From positions 11,541,501-11,605,500 of the forward strand of contig CM059558.1 of NCBI GenBank assembly GCA_030386875.1: a stretch of 64,000 nt of DNA, in the 5' to 3' direction. A program made the translations under genes and the position numbers. The notes beneath the pieces were generated by a model. It saw only the letters and a list, made by a program, of their open reading frames with translations. It searched no databases and was not told where the DNA came from. This DNA comes from Morinoia aosen (taxonomy: Eukaryota > Arthropoda > Malacostraca > Amphipoda > Talitridae). Below, one piece after another: positions 1 to 10,890 of the stretch (positions are counted from its first letter, which is position 1; each line of letters begins with the position of its first letter).

Positions 1-455
1 TTGATACAATTGCCATTCCTGTAGCTTCAAAACTCCGGGAGGCGTTTATGTTTACACAGCAAGCTAATTAGCTGAAGACTCAGCAGCCGGACTCAAAACA
101 AACACTCAATTACACCATCATAGTTTATCACTGAGTAATAGAATGTTTCGTTTGAATATAAAAGCATTTCAAGTAAGGCCATGAATGAACTCTCATGCTA
201 TTCCCAAAGAGAAACACTCAATACTGGCTCGTAATGGGGGGGAAAAGGGAGGTCACCCATCCATTGGCGCACCCCAAGGTCACACTAGTGCGCGTCTTTT
301 ACCCCGTCCAGAAGACTAACCAATTGACGTACTTGAAAGCCAATTATATCGTTGGATGCGCAAGAAAAATCTCTATGAGATGTGATTAAAAATAAAAAAT
401 TTCAATTATCTGGAAATAGACCCGAACCGTGCCCTTAAAGAGGTAGGGCAAAGAC

Positions 456-482
456 TGGATGGATGAATGAATGAATGAATGG
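456..482. repeat. (ATGA)n microsatellite
   Basis: A short run of the tetranucleotide ATGA, about five copies, is visible directly. It has no evident function. Confidence 0.85.
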
Positions 483-3070
483 AGTTGGAGGGGTGTATCA
501 CCATTTAGGTATTATGTAATAGGAAGCCAGAAGATGAGCTCTAGTAGGAAATAAGTAGATAGTGATTGTGAGGGCCAGACTTTGATTCAGTCATGGTGAG
601 TATGGCTGTAGGTTTTTAGCCTGCAGGGGTGACTCAAGTTTGATGAATAGGATGTGTAATGGTGTCAGTTCTGTAGGTTCAAATCTTTGTAGTTTTACAA
701 ATGTGCAAGGGTAAATCCCCATTGTGCTGTTGGACCTTGCTGTGGAAGTGATGCCCAAAAGATGTAGATGTATGAAAGCAAACAATTGAAAGTTATTATC
801 CTCTCAGGAGGATACAACTTCTGTGTCTGTGGGAATTACTGCTCATATGAGGAATTTTGAGAAACCATGCCTAAAGTTAGGAGGGTATTCTCTTTATTAA
901 AATAGAACAGGTTTATTTTGTTACATGCCATTTTTTCAGTTACTCCTGTCTTTTACTGATGTCAGTATCCACAACTTTCTCCTTCAACTTTAATTTTGTC
1001 TCTTAGACTCTCTTCCTTACGTGCTATTCTTGTACACAGGGAACCCTGTGTGGCTACACACCTTGTGTGTAGATTCCTTGTTTCTTTTTTTCCAAATTTA
1101 ACACTTCCTCCATCTTTCTCCCCTTTAGAATATCTCTGTTGTGATTAGGAAGGCTTTAACCAACAACCAATCTAATCCCTTGACTCTCTACCAAGCAGTG
1201 CTTTCTTCATCTCTTTTTGAGTTTCCTTTGTTAGGGTTATTGAGGCTCAAACTAATTTATCCTCCAATTTGAAAGTTGTTTCACTATAGGAGGTGAATCT
1301 TGATTGCCATTGATGGGCTACTTTTCATTGGTGAAATTCATGCCTTAGTAATTCCTAAGTGTTGTTGAAAGTGTAGCCAGTTTATAAATGTTTTCAATTT
1401 TTAAATTACTCTTAAAAGCTTAAAATTTGTTTGACTGGGATGATCAAAATCTGAAATTTTATTTTGTTCCATGTTTAACCTTCAAAATGGCAACCACTAG
1501 TCTCTTTATAGTCTCCCATATAATTATCAATGCATACTACAACATTCTGCAAAGTGTTAAAATAGATAATTTAAATGACTTCTCCAACATCGTTTTTTAC
1601 TGGGGTGATGTTATCGAGTGCACTATAAAATACTTTTCATGTTACAAACCCCCCAAAAAAAGTCTAAAAGATACAAATCATTCGATTTTGTTTGTTGAGG
1701 AAAATTTGACCAATGTGATAATACTCATTGAGGAAATCAGGAATTCAACTAATCTGTGGTTTCATGTGCAATATGGGCTGTAGCTCCATCTTGATTAAAT
1801 AGTTTATCATGTTATGTGGTTTTCAGCAAAAAAAATTCTGAATTTTCTGGTAAATTTGAGATGTCATTGCACCCATCTATGTCACTATTTGGCACAAGAT
1901 ATTCTAGCAAATATTGTTCTCTGTGCTAATTTTTTCTTTGAATTTTGAGATGACTGTTTTGAAAGTGGAACATGAAACAACATCTGTAGAAGATCTTGTT
2001 TTTTTAATGAAATGTACTTCAGTCATCTTACACTAATACATCACAAACTGTTGTCATCACAATCTTCATTTTTTTCAATAAACTTCCTTTCTTTATGAAG
2101 TAAATTAGCAATATTTTGCTTAAACTTCAGGACTGAATTTTGACATAACACTGCCAGAGAAGATGAGGTTTAGCTTGAAAAGTCCCTAGTAGTCATGAGG
2201 CTACTGTTCTTCCAGTTGAGCATGAGCAAAATGAGAAATTTCTTCCAGCTGCTGAGTTGTTTCCCCTTTGGATATACCTGTGTGTTTTCTGTATTTTGTG
2301 CCCACTTTACTTCTATCAGTTTTCATGCCTCTTCATTACTTTTTGGCTTTTATTCCCTGCAAACCTGCTATTTTGATGCATAGGGTAACCTGTAATGGAA
2401 CATTCTATTCTAATTGACTTCACAGTTTATTTAGTGTATACTGTATGATCTTCTGTATTTTTTGTGGGAAAACATTTATGCAATGGTGATGAAGCCTTAA
2501 ACAAATCACTGCTCAACTATTTAGCATCTGTGATTTTTTCTGCAATGTGTTTGCACATGCGGTATTATTTTGTTTGTTTTGTATGCTTTTTGATAATTGT
2601 TATGGTCAATTTTCTTCTACTTTGTTTTCAAACTTTTCAACAGTTGTGTGGGAGACATGAAAAAAAAGGTGGTAAAGAGAAAGAAATGAAGCTTCTAATA
2701 CTAAGTCAGGAATACTGTTATTGATTCAAAGAGTATCCAGTGAATGGTAGCAAGCTCCAATTGTGTTGAAATTTTATTTATCAATTTTTTTGGCACAAAA
2801 ATACATAAAGTTGTAGGATGTTTTATATTTTTCAGCTGACAATTATTTATGCACCCTTATATGTATAGAATGTATATAGTAACACAAAATCTATGCTACC
2901 CTGTGAAATTTCTTTTAACTTCATGAATCATCTCTGTTGAATTTCAATATTATGTGAATGTTCTTTATTCTAGTGCATCGTTCCTTGCCTGTGTTGATTA
3001 TTCATTTATTTCCTTCTTCATTGCTTGCATCCATGAATGAACAAGTCTCAGTAAACATAGTACATGAAGC

Positions 3071-3137
3071 ATAGTACATAGTACATAGTACATAGTAAAC
3101 ATGAAGCAATAGATATCAAAAATATCTATTGCTTCAT
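3071..3137. repeat. CATAGTA short tandem repeat followed by a perfect 16-bp hairpin
   Basis: The 7-bp unit CATAGTA is repeated about four times up to 3097. Next to it, 3101-3116 (ATGAAGCAATAGATAT) is exactly inverted at 3122-3137, leaving a 5-nt loop. The stem is AT-rich, and no run of T follows that would suggest a terminator. It may be a remnant of a short inverted-repeat element. Confidence 0.8.
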
Positions 3138-3832
3138 ACTGTTGCTTTGCTTAAATTAACTCATACATTACTATTTCTCATGACTTAGGTTCCAATGATG
3201 TGACATTGCAACCATTTTGTGAACACTAGTAGGCAAGAGAAAGATAACATTCAGAAACTAAATCTGGATATCTACTTTTGCCTTGTTGATGTCACACCAA
3301 TGGAAGACCCTTATGCAGGCTGTAACTTCTTCAGCTTGTGATGTTCAAGCTGGCAAATGAACTTTTGATTTTTGTTAGCTACTCATTATTGATTCATCAA
3401 GAGAGACCCAAACATAAATCTCATCTATTACTAGGTTATGCTATAAAAGTCAAAATGAAGAAAAAAAAGAATTATCTTGCAAAGTAATTCGAAAGTGCGT
3501 GTTTCATTTAAAGAACCAAACGATTTAAAAAATAGGTTTTACTTTAATAATAAATTGTTTAAATTGCGTGCTCTTTTTTGGCACCAAAGAAGCTTTGAAT
3601 TGTTCATCCTATAACTCATGGACAACAATTAAATCACCCCATTCATTTAATGATTAAATTTAAATTCTCCTATCCACTTGATATGGGAGATTGCATTATT
3701 AAAATGTTTGGTCAGCCCACATATATTCTGCAATGATGGAAGAACAGTGTCAAATTTTAATTTGTTTTGCAGGTTGTAGCTTTAGTTTTTTCAAATTTTA
3801 GAACAAAAAGCATCCCTTTGCCCATTGCTCAG

Positions 3833-3961
3833 GTCCCTAACCACTCAGCATGGAGCATGCAGTTGGTATGGAGTACAAGTTTATGGATGCTGATTTGGCG
3901 AGGCTGTGTGGCAGGCAGGACTTCATCAAGCAGGAAGCTGTAGCAAAGGACAGGGTGCAAG
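3833..3961 (+). CDS. Candidate first coding exon of an unidentified host gene
   Basis: A pyrimidine-rich tract ending in CAG at 3830-3832 looks like a 3' splice site, and AAG/GTGAGA at 3961-3962 looks like a 5' splice site. Between them an ATG at 3850 opens 37 codons plus one base (phase 1), preceded by an in-frame stop twelve bases upstream, so translation could begin here. The predicted start is MEHAVGMEYKFMDADLARLC and continues as a charged sequence. Local composition is clearly richer in G and C than its surroundings. I do not recognise the protein family and found no convincing second exon downstream. It could be chance; transcript data would settle it. Confidence 0.35.
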
Positions 3962-4859
3962 GTGAGACTTAGTTCTGGTTGAGAATGAGACAAAGGTAAG
4001 TGAAATGTATTACGCTCTTTAGAGGAAACAAGGTTGTCATTTCTATGGGGGAAAATGCTCCTCTTCTTGTTTGGCTAGCCAATCGAATGGCTTTATTTCA
4101 AATAAACTTGATGACGTCACCATTGTGACACGTCGTTAGGCCAATAGTTGTGCAAGATTTGGGGCTAGCAGTGTTATCAGATGCAATATGAGCACTGCTG
4201 TTGGTTTGTTTCCATGACGTCAGCATTGTCACACTGGCAACGGGAAAAAAACTTGTTTGACCCTACTATATTTCTTCTACTGTGTATAATGTTCTAAAAT
4301 TATAAAAGCCTTTCTAGTGTGGAAATCAACTAAAATGGTATTGAGATAAAAGCTCTCTACACGGTATCAAAGGCAAGACCTACTGCTTATGGTATTATGA
4401 GATGGAACAAATAAATAAAGGAAAATAAGTTATTCTTATAAAATGAAATATCAGGTGTCTCCTTAAATGAATTTATGTATTTTGTGTTTGTAATTTCTCC
4501 TATGTCATAACATAGGACAATTAGTGTTGAGAACACTAACATAGGAGTTAGTGTTCTCAACATCATCTGCTACTTGGTTGTTCTGGGTTTAATACTGTCA
4601 TTTTGCATACATTTTGGTGCACATACAGCCATGTGTTGATATAGTGTTTCAATAATTGAAAGTGCACTACTGCATGAACATCTCTGTTTGCCATAGATCA
4701 TTGAATTACCATATTTTTTTATAATTTTCATGGCAAAATTTCTAGTGCCTGCAACCTTAGCATTCCCACCATGGATTTCAATAAAAATTTCTCCCAGAGT
4801 GAACCTTATCTCACTGATATTCTTTCTATCTGGTGAACCATGCATGTAATGTTTTGTGT
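3962..4859. other. Unrecognised stretch downstream of the candidate exon
   Basis: No gene was recognised. Two CRE-like TGACGTCA octamers occur near 4111 and 4216, but no promoter context is evident. A hairpin is listed separately. Confidence 0.5.
4526..4561. repeat. Perfect 15-bp inverted repeat
   Basis: GTTGAGAACACTAAC at 4526-4540 is exactly inverted at 4547-4561, with a 6-nt loop. It is isolated and of unknown role. Confidence 0.8.
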
Positions 4860-5060
4860 TTAAAAAAATTCACCCTCAAGGAGAAACAACTATCGTCTGT
4901 ATGGAAATTAACACTCCCAAGGGAAATATGTGAGGTCCCGAGTTGAAGGTTTGGTTGGATTTTCTTTTGTTGAAACAGACCTAACCTTTTTGTTTGTTTT
5001 GTTTTTTGTTTTGTTATGGACCATCTTTTTCGGTTCACTGCTGTCCTGTTTTTCAGTATT
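4860..5060 (-). repeat. Dispersed repeat family R, inverted copy
   Basis: This stretch reads as the reverse complement of the two direct copies at about 5385-5725 and 5775-6112. Shared blocks include AACAGGACAGCAGTGAACCG, the run around AAAAAGATGG, and the region around GGGAGCGCTAATTCCCATAG. The family has no coding capacity and no clear terminal inverted repeats, so it is a short non-autonomous element of unknown class. Confidence 0.6.
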
Positions 5061-5384
5061 TGATATTTTCTTTGTCAGCTTTTTTTCATGATTTTTAAAC
5101 CTGTTTCTTCACCTCCTGTTTCTATGCGCCTTGTGCTTAGCTAATGCGTTTTTTTTTTAAATACAAACTAAATAGTGCTTATATTCTTCCTCTCCTTGGA
5201 ACGCCATTGTTTCAGCCAAGTAGACTTGAACTAACATCTAATGTAATTTGAAAACTTAAAAAAAAAACTGTGATATTGCTTTGTTAAAAATGAGGACTTT
5301 GGAGGCTTGAAGAGGTGATGTGTGTTTTGGTCTTTGTATTCTTTGTCTTTGTCTTTTTCTTTGTCTTTTTGGTATTTGTTTAAG

Positions 5385-5725
5385 CCTCCCTATCCGCAAT
5401 AAAATCTATCCAAAGAGAGGAAGTAAGAAGGCACCATTTAGTATGGAGTTAAGGAAACGCGGAATCTATGTAGAAAGGGCACAGAAACAGAAAGCTAAGG
5501 AAGAAGATCATGAAACAAGAAAAAGTTGAAGAAGAAAGTAGTAGGTGCTGAAAAAACAGGACAGCAGTGAACCGAAAAAAGATGGTTCTTAACATAACAA
5601 AAACCTATTCTATTTCAACAAAAATAAAGCCTACCTAACCTTTAGCTCGGGCCCTCACATAGTCCCCCTGGGAGCGCTAATTCCCATAGATTCAATAGTT
5701 GTATCCCCCTGAGGAGGGATTACTT
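5385..5725 (+). repeat. Dispersed repeat family R, direct copy 1
   Basis: It aligns by eye with the next copy over about 330 bp, including AGTATGGAGTTAAGG, AAAAAACAGGACAG and GGGAGCGCTAATTCCCATAG. The short open frame inside it is not conserved between copies and is judged non-coding. Confidence 0.65.
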
Positions 5726-5774
5726 GGTTGATTATAGATTAGTTTTAGCCTCCTTCTACCACATACCACAACAA

Positions 5775-6112
5775 AGAGGTTCAAAGTGAGGAAGGATGAA
5801 GGCACCATATAGTATGGAGTTGAGGGAACGCTGAATCTATGTACAAGGTGAGTTCCGGCACAGGATCCCGTGCGCATGGAAAGTCAGTTAAGAAGGAAGG
5901 TTATGAAACACGATAAAAGTTGATGAAGAAAGTTAGAGGTGCTGAAAAAACAGGACAGTAGTAGACCGAAAAAAGATGGTCCTACACAAAACTACGAACT
6001 TTTTATTTCAACAGAAAGAAGGCTTACCTAACTATCAGCACAGTACCTCACATTTTTCCCTTGGGAGCGCTAATTCCCATAGGTATAATAGCTGTATCCA
6101 TCTGCGGGGTGC
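5775..6112 (+). repeat. Dispersed repeat family R, direct copy 2
   Basis: This is the tandem neighbour of copy 1, with the same block order and an estimated 80-85% identity. A shorter, more diverged copy lies at about 9885-10015, and weak similarity to the CCTGAGGAGG end is seen near 800-850. Confidence 0.65.
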
Positions 6113-6984
6113 GAACGTTGCTTCGTAACAATAATGGAAAATATTGAGGAAGGAGAGTCCACAAGACCGCCACGCTCACACTTTGGATTAGGGTTTGCAG
6201 GCATCCAGTTTTTGGACGAGGCTCAACACACAGTATTAACTAGTATCAGAAGTGAACTACAGTACTAAGGTGGCTAGGTGAGCTAATAACTGAAGCATGA
6301 GCAGAGCCGTCGGCATGGCTTTTCATTACATTTCCCAGTTACAACATACCAGTAGTGACTGTATACGCTAAATAATAGCGGGGTAAAAATACTTATGTAT
6401 ACAAAGCAATGAACAACGCATGAAGATTGAGTGCAAATAAAACTCTCAGTATGTGCACAAGCGTGTGCTAAGAAACAAAAATATAGATATGAGACATTAA
6501 ATCCAATCTCTGTGTCTGTTGATCACTTGCACTGTCACGGTTGACACTGCAGTACAAGAAGAGCAATCATTTGGATAAATTACGAGCTAGTAACAGTACA
6601 TGAGCTTCCAGCCATGACGCACTTCAGAAATATTGTAGCGATATAACCTTATGAACAAAATTAATACATTAACAATAAATAATACTTAGGTCAATCTAAA
6701 AATATACCTAACTTGCTACCAGATGGTAATATTACTCATGGACAATTTTCTTGAGTATTTCAGTACAACTTTTGGAGGACATAAGTCTGTTCACGTGTCT
6801 AGTGCATTAAAGCGTTCTACACACGGCAAAAAATTGTTGCAACTTGTCGGTGACCTGGACACAGCAGAAATTACAGTGATGCTGACACAAATTTAAAAAC
6901 TTACAGACTAGTTCACGAAATCCTTATACGTGCCGATAATTATGAAAGCAATACAAAAATACTCTCTCGTACAAAATAATCAGG
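6113..6984. other. Unrecognised stretch left of the transposase exon
   Basis: The next exons of a full-length P-element-type transposase would be expected here on the - strand, but translation by eye gave no recognisable continuation. The gene therefore appears truncated on this side or has a distant further exon. Confidence 0.5.
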
Positions 6985-7563
6985 TCAATAAATAGTCTCA
7001 AATCTAATTATGGCATCGTTCTCTCGGTTGTACGATAGCCCTTTCCGGAGCGACATCTCATCCACTAGAAGGAAACAAAGTTTATCTCTGGCACAGACGG
7101 GTTTTACCTTCGTTTTCAACATGGACACACTTTTAGCACTTGTACCAGGACGTACTTCGAATTGTTTCATCAATGCACGCACAGTCGAAAGTGAGGGTAA
7201 TGGTATCAAGTTCCTCATCAGTTGATAGTGGGTCTCTGATGAGCTTACAAGAATGTTCACAGCGAGCCACTTGTGATACATGGTGTATGATCTCTTGCCC
7301 CTTAATTTGAGCTTGACAAATGCACTGAGATAAGGACCAAGTCTGGCACTTATACTTCTCAGGAAGTTATCTGTGTTCAACCGCTTGTACAGTACCTTTG
7401 ATTTTCTCCTAAGCCTTTTCCTAAGTTTTCTCTCAGGAGCTGGTCTACTGTTTTCAAGGGCAATTGTCGTTCCAGAAGGAGAAGCGAACAACCGTTGCTT
7501 ACAAGGTACCACTGGAGGACCTGTGTCTTCCAACAAAGAACTGCTTCTTTTGCCACACGAATT
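6985..7563 (-). pseudogene. P-element/THAP9-type transposase, N-terminal domain exon
   Basis: About 190 codons are open from a good acceptor (TTTATTGCAG at 7564-7573) down to a stop at 6985. After a basic segment (RKLRKRLRRKSK) comes the P-element transposase N-terminal region: GKRSYTMYHKWLA, then LPLPSLSTVRALMKQFEV, then a catalytic-domain start LLVDEMSLRKGLSYNRENDA. In P-element and THAP9 transposases this last block carries the first catalytic acidic residues. The reading frame stops shortly after that block, so the central and C-terminal catalytic regions of the family are missing. In phase it fits the last part of the repeat exon upstream (phase 0). It is either a broken transposon copy or a shortened host derivative; on sequence alone a truncated relic is more likely. 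Confidence 0.72.
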
Positions 7564-8349
7564 CTGCAATAAATTGACGAAAATTAGATTGTATGTTATA
7601 TTTACTTCCCCAACTTGAAGAAAGTATTAATTGTACACATAAATCAAACTTTAAAGTGATTGAAAGTTTAGGTTTTGAACACAACACATCTAATTAAAAA
7701 ATATGCCACATTTAATCAACATGGATTGGAATCACAGCTCTGGTCAGTATTCTTTTCCAAGGTTTCTAGCATTAAACTATGAATGAGTTCAAACATACCG
7801 AACGGTATAAAGTGAGTACCAATGAGAGACAGGATAGCCCTGTTCAGTACTCAAGAAAGTCAGCGAGTACCGCGATCCCACCCTTCTAATGAATCAAGCA
7901 TTATAATTGGATGCATTGTGCAAAGAAGCAATACCTGAATGTATGCATTAATTCAATTCCAAGGACACAAGAAATAAAGTATAGTTCAGAAATATGCTAC
8001 GAGAATCACATTTCAATTATATTTTTTACCCAATAATAATTACATAATTTCATGATAGATGCATTAAATCGAGAAGTGGAATGATCAGAGAGGTAAACGA
8101 GTGACAGTGAATATGGTATTGAACCTGATGGAAATGGCAGCAGGTAGTTCCCACAATATTTCTACAAATGCTGCTGTGTCTTAGAATAATGCGTATGTGA
8201 TAAAATTTTCAGCAATCTTTCGAGCTTTTGCTGCTAGCACTCATCCAACGCTGTCCAATTCTGGCTTGTAAGTTGAAAAATCTATCTCGCTACAATTCAA
8301 AGACACTTCAATGAGGTACGAACTCAGCGGTTATTTCAACACGACTAAC

Positions 8350-9667
8350 CTGTGTCGTTTCCCTCCACGAAGATGAGTAGCATTGTTTGCTGGAAGCACT
8401 GGTGGCAGGCCTTGAGGTGCCAAGAGTGGCAAACCTTGAGGTACCAAGAGTGGCAGGCGTTGAGGTGCCAGGAGGGGCAAGCCTTGAGGTGCCAGTAGTG
8501 GCAGGCCTTGAGGTGCCAGGAGTGGCAGGCTTTGAGGTGCCAGGAGTGGCAGGCCTTGAGGTGCCAGGAGTGGCAGGCTTTGAGGTGCCAGGAGTGGCAG
8601 GCCTTGAGATGCCAGGAGTGGCAAACCTTGAGGTACCAAGAGTGGCAGGCGTTGAGGTGCCAGGAGTGGCAGGCCTTGAGGTGCCAAGAGTGGCAAACCT
8701 TGAGGTACCAAGAGTGGCAGGCGTTGAGGTGCCAGGAGTGGCAGGCCTTGAGGTGCCAGTAGTGACAGGCCTTGAGGTGCCAGGAGTGGAAGGCCTTGAG
8801 GTGCCAGGAGTGGCAGGCCTTGAGGTGCCAGGAGTGGCAGGCTTTGAGGTGCCAGGAGTGGCAGGCCTTGAGATGCCAGGAGTGGCAGGCCTTGAGGTGC
8901 CAGGAGTGGCAGGCCTTGAGGTGCCAGGAGGGGCAGGCCTTGAGGTGCCACGAGTGGCAGGCCTTGAGGTGCCAGGAGTGGCAGGTCTCGAAGCGGTAGG
9001 AGTGGCAGGTCTCGAGGCGTCAGGAGTGGCAGGCCTTGAGGTGCCAGGAGGGGCAGGCCTTGAGGTGACAGAAGTTGCCAGGAGTTGCAGGCCTTGAGGT
9101 GCCAGGAGGGGCAGGCCTTGAGGTGCCAGGAGTGGCAGGCCTTGAGGTACCAGGAGTGGCAGGTCTCGAGGCGGCAGGAGTGGCAGGTCTCGAGGCGTCA
9201 GGAGTGGCAGGCCTTGAGGGGTCAGGAGTGGTAGCTCTTGAAGTGCTAGGAGTGGCAGCCCATGAAGCACCAGGAGTGGCACGTCTCGAGGTGTCAGGAG
9301 TGGCAGGCCTTGAGGGGTCAGGAGTGGCAGGCCTTGAGGTGCCAGGAGTGGCAGGCCTTGAGGTGCCAGGAGGGGCAGGCCTTGAGGTGCCAGGAGTTGC
9401 CAAGAGTTGCAGGCCTTGAGGTGCCAGGAGGGGCAGGCCTTGAGGTGCCAGGAGTGGCAGGCCTTGAGGTACCAGGAGTGGCAGGTCTCGAGGCGGCAGG
9501 AGTGGCAGGTCTCGAGGCGTCAGGAGTGGCAGGCCTTGAGGGGTCAGGAGTGGTAGCTCTTGAAGTGCTAGGAGTGGCAGCCCATGAAGCACCAGGAGTG
9601 GCAGCTCTCGAGGTGCCAGGAGTGGCAGGTCTCGTAGCACCAAGGGCAGGAGGTACAGTACCAGCAA
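8350..9667 (-). CDS. Repeat-swollen Pro/Thr/Ser linker exon of the THAP/P-element gene
   Basis: On the - strand an acceptor (TTCTTCATCAG at 9668-9678) and a donor (ACACAG/GTTAGT at 8350/8349) bound an exon of 1318 bases. It opens in phase 1 as AGTVPPALGATRPATPG and then runs as an 8-residue repeat, PATPGTSR and variants. The final part, SRPATSASSKQCYSSSWRETTQ, joins the transposase exon in phase 0. Most of the exon is a 24-bp minisatellite. Two irregular units near 9070 and 9400 each carry ten extra bases, so the entry and exit frames do not agree in this assembly. The expected role is a flexible linker between the THAP finger and the transposase part. Confidence 0.5.
8397..9640. repeat. 24-bp minisatellite, about 50 units
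   Basis: The unit is GGCCTTGAGGTGCCAGGAGT plus GGCA, seen from 8397 to 9640 with scattered base changes. A higher-order duplication of about 322 bp is visible: the segment around 9090-9400 recurs at 9412-9690 with the same variant units in the same order (for example GTAGCTCTTGAAGTGCTAGG at 9229 and 9551). Because 24 is a multiple of three and the unit has no stop in most frames, long open frames appear on both strands; only one - strand frame is supported by splice sites. Confidence 0.95.
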
Positions 9668-9712
9668 CTGATGAAGAAATAATGGAATAAATTGGGAACA
9701 GTGATATGGCAT

Positions 9713-10770
9713 CTCAAATAAAATTGAAGCACACTACAACATGAGTGGTATTTTCAACAAATTTAATTCTGCCAGAAGCTCTACTTCATGTCATTCAATT
9801 CTTACTCATTGGTAGAGAAGGGGGTTTAAGGCTCCATCCCATAACATAATTTCACAGATGAAGTGGAAGGAAGCATCTAGTATGCAAGGAAAACATTTAG
9901 GTACAAACAAAAAAGAAAGCCGACCTCACCATCAGCTCAGGCCCTGACATTCTCTCTCATGGAATACTACTTCCAATGGATACAACAGTTTTATCCCACT
10001 TATTGGGAAATCATCAAATGTTAGTGATCCTTCATGATGTAAAATAGACAAGGCCTATTGGTAAATTAAAGTTCTGCTGCACTGTAAGGGTACATAAGGA
10101 ATTAAGCACTGGGGTACAGAGGAGGCTCATCAAAAACTGGAAGAGCTCATCTAATTAAATAAATGCAAAACCTATTTTTACCAACCAAGACTAACCTGTC
10201 AACACAAACACTGCACTAGGTATTTCTCATTCATGAAGCTCCTGAGTTATCTCAGGATTATAATTCAGATTATATATAACAACATTTTTGAACATTTCAA
10301 TTATTTTTCTTAATTCAACACTAAATGTACATGGAAAAAGATTGCTAGAAACATTTTGACCCCTGTATTATGTATGAAATAATTTCCAATTCAAAGCTGA
10401 AGTTTGTTTCCCTACAAAAAACTTTCTTTGCTATGTTTCATTGAGTGTAATAATGAATTATGTAGCATCTATTTCCTGGATAAATGCTACACACTGTAAA
10501 ACATGTGTGAATACCATTCTCAAAAGTATTTGGAAATGTACTACCCTTTCTTTGTGTACACTAAGGCTTCATAAGTGACAGCCATGTACTCTCTAAATAA
10601 GTGTAAATTAAGCTTATTGGCTTCAATTTTCACATGGGATGAATATTTCTTCAATTGGCCTTGACTTTTTCAAAAATTTCAATACATTAAACTCAATGTT
10701 AACATTCTTTTCTTTCATTTTAATATTCCTCAATTGGATTGGGGAATCATCATTTAAAATGTAAACTTAC
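9713..10770. other. Intron between the two linker exons
   Basis: This AT-rich DNA, between the acceptor of the repeat exon and the donor of the short exon, has no coding signal. It contains a diverged family R fragment at about 9885-10015. The block just outside each exon (GAACAGTGATATGGCA and following) is shared by both introns, which shows that exon plus flank was duplicated. Confidence 0.55.
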
Positions 10771-10890
10771 TTTTGTTAGGAGTGGCAGGCATTGCAGCAC
10801 CAGGCATTGTAGCAAGAGGTGTGGCCGACCTTGATGCCCCAGGAGTGCCAAGGCTTGTAGCACCAAGAGCAGGAGGTTCAGTACCAGCAG
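10771..10890 (-). CDS. Short Pro/Ala-rich linker exon, paralogue of the repeat exon
   Basis: Acceptor CTCTATCAG (just above 10890) and donor AAAA/GTAAGT (10771/10770) give exactly 120 bases, phase 1 at both ends, so it can be added or skipped without changing frame. It reads AGTEPPALGATSLGTPGASR and continues to MPATPNK. The opening AGTxPPALGAT is the same as in the repeat exon, and about 100 bp of flanking intron also match, so the two exons are duplicates. This one probably shows the state before minisatellite growth. The phase-1 entry matches the phase-1 exit of the THAP exon. Confidence 0.5.

Larger units (their letters stand above)
1..3832. other. AT-rich stretch with no recognisable gene
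   Basis: No conserved protein domain, RNA gene or clear transposon end was recognised here. Short open frames exist on both strands, the longest 118 codons, but they are AT-driven, rich in Phe, Tyr, Ile and Leu, and lack recognisable motifs. The stretch could be intron or intergenic DNA of a + strand gene whose candidate first coding exon lies at the right edge. Only simple repeats and a hairpin, listed separately, stand out. Confidence 0.6.

Noticed and set aside
1427-2724. AT-rich + strand frames of 62 to 118 codons
   Set aside because: No family resemblance, no supporting splice or promoter signals, and composition typical of non-coding AT-rich DNA.
7010-7618. + strand frames opposite the transposase exon
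   Set aside because: They are shadows of the - strand P-type transposase frame, which carries recognisable motifs.
8397-9640. CRISPR array
   Set aside because: The units are contiguous with no unique spacers, and the sequence is clearly from a eukaryote.
8387-9690. Long + strand open frames across the minisatellite (for example repeated LEVPGVAG or RCQEWQAL units)
   Set aside because: They are by-products of a stop-free 24-bp unit; only the - strand PATPGTSR frame is joined to plausible splice sites and neighbouring exons.
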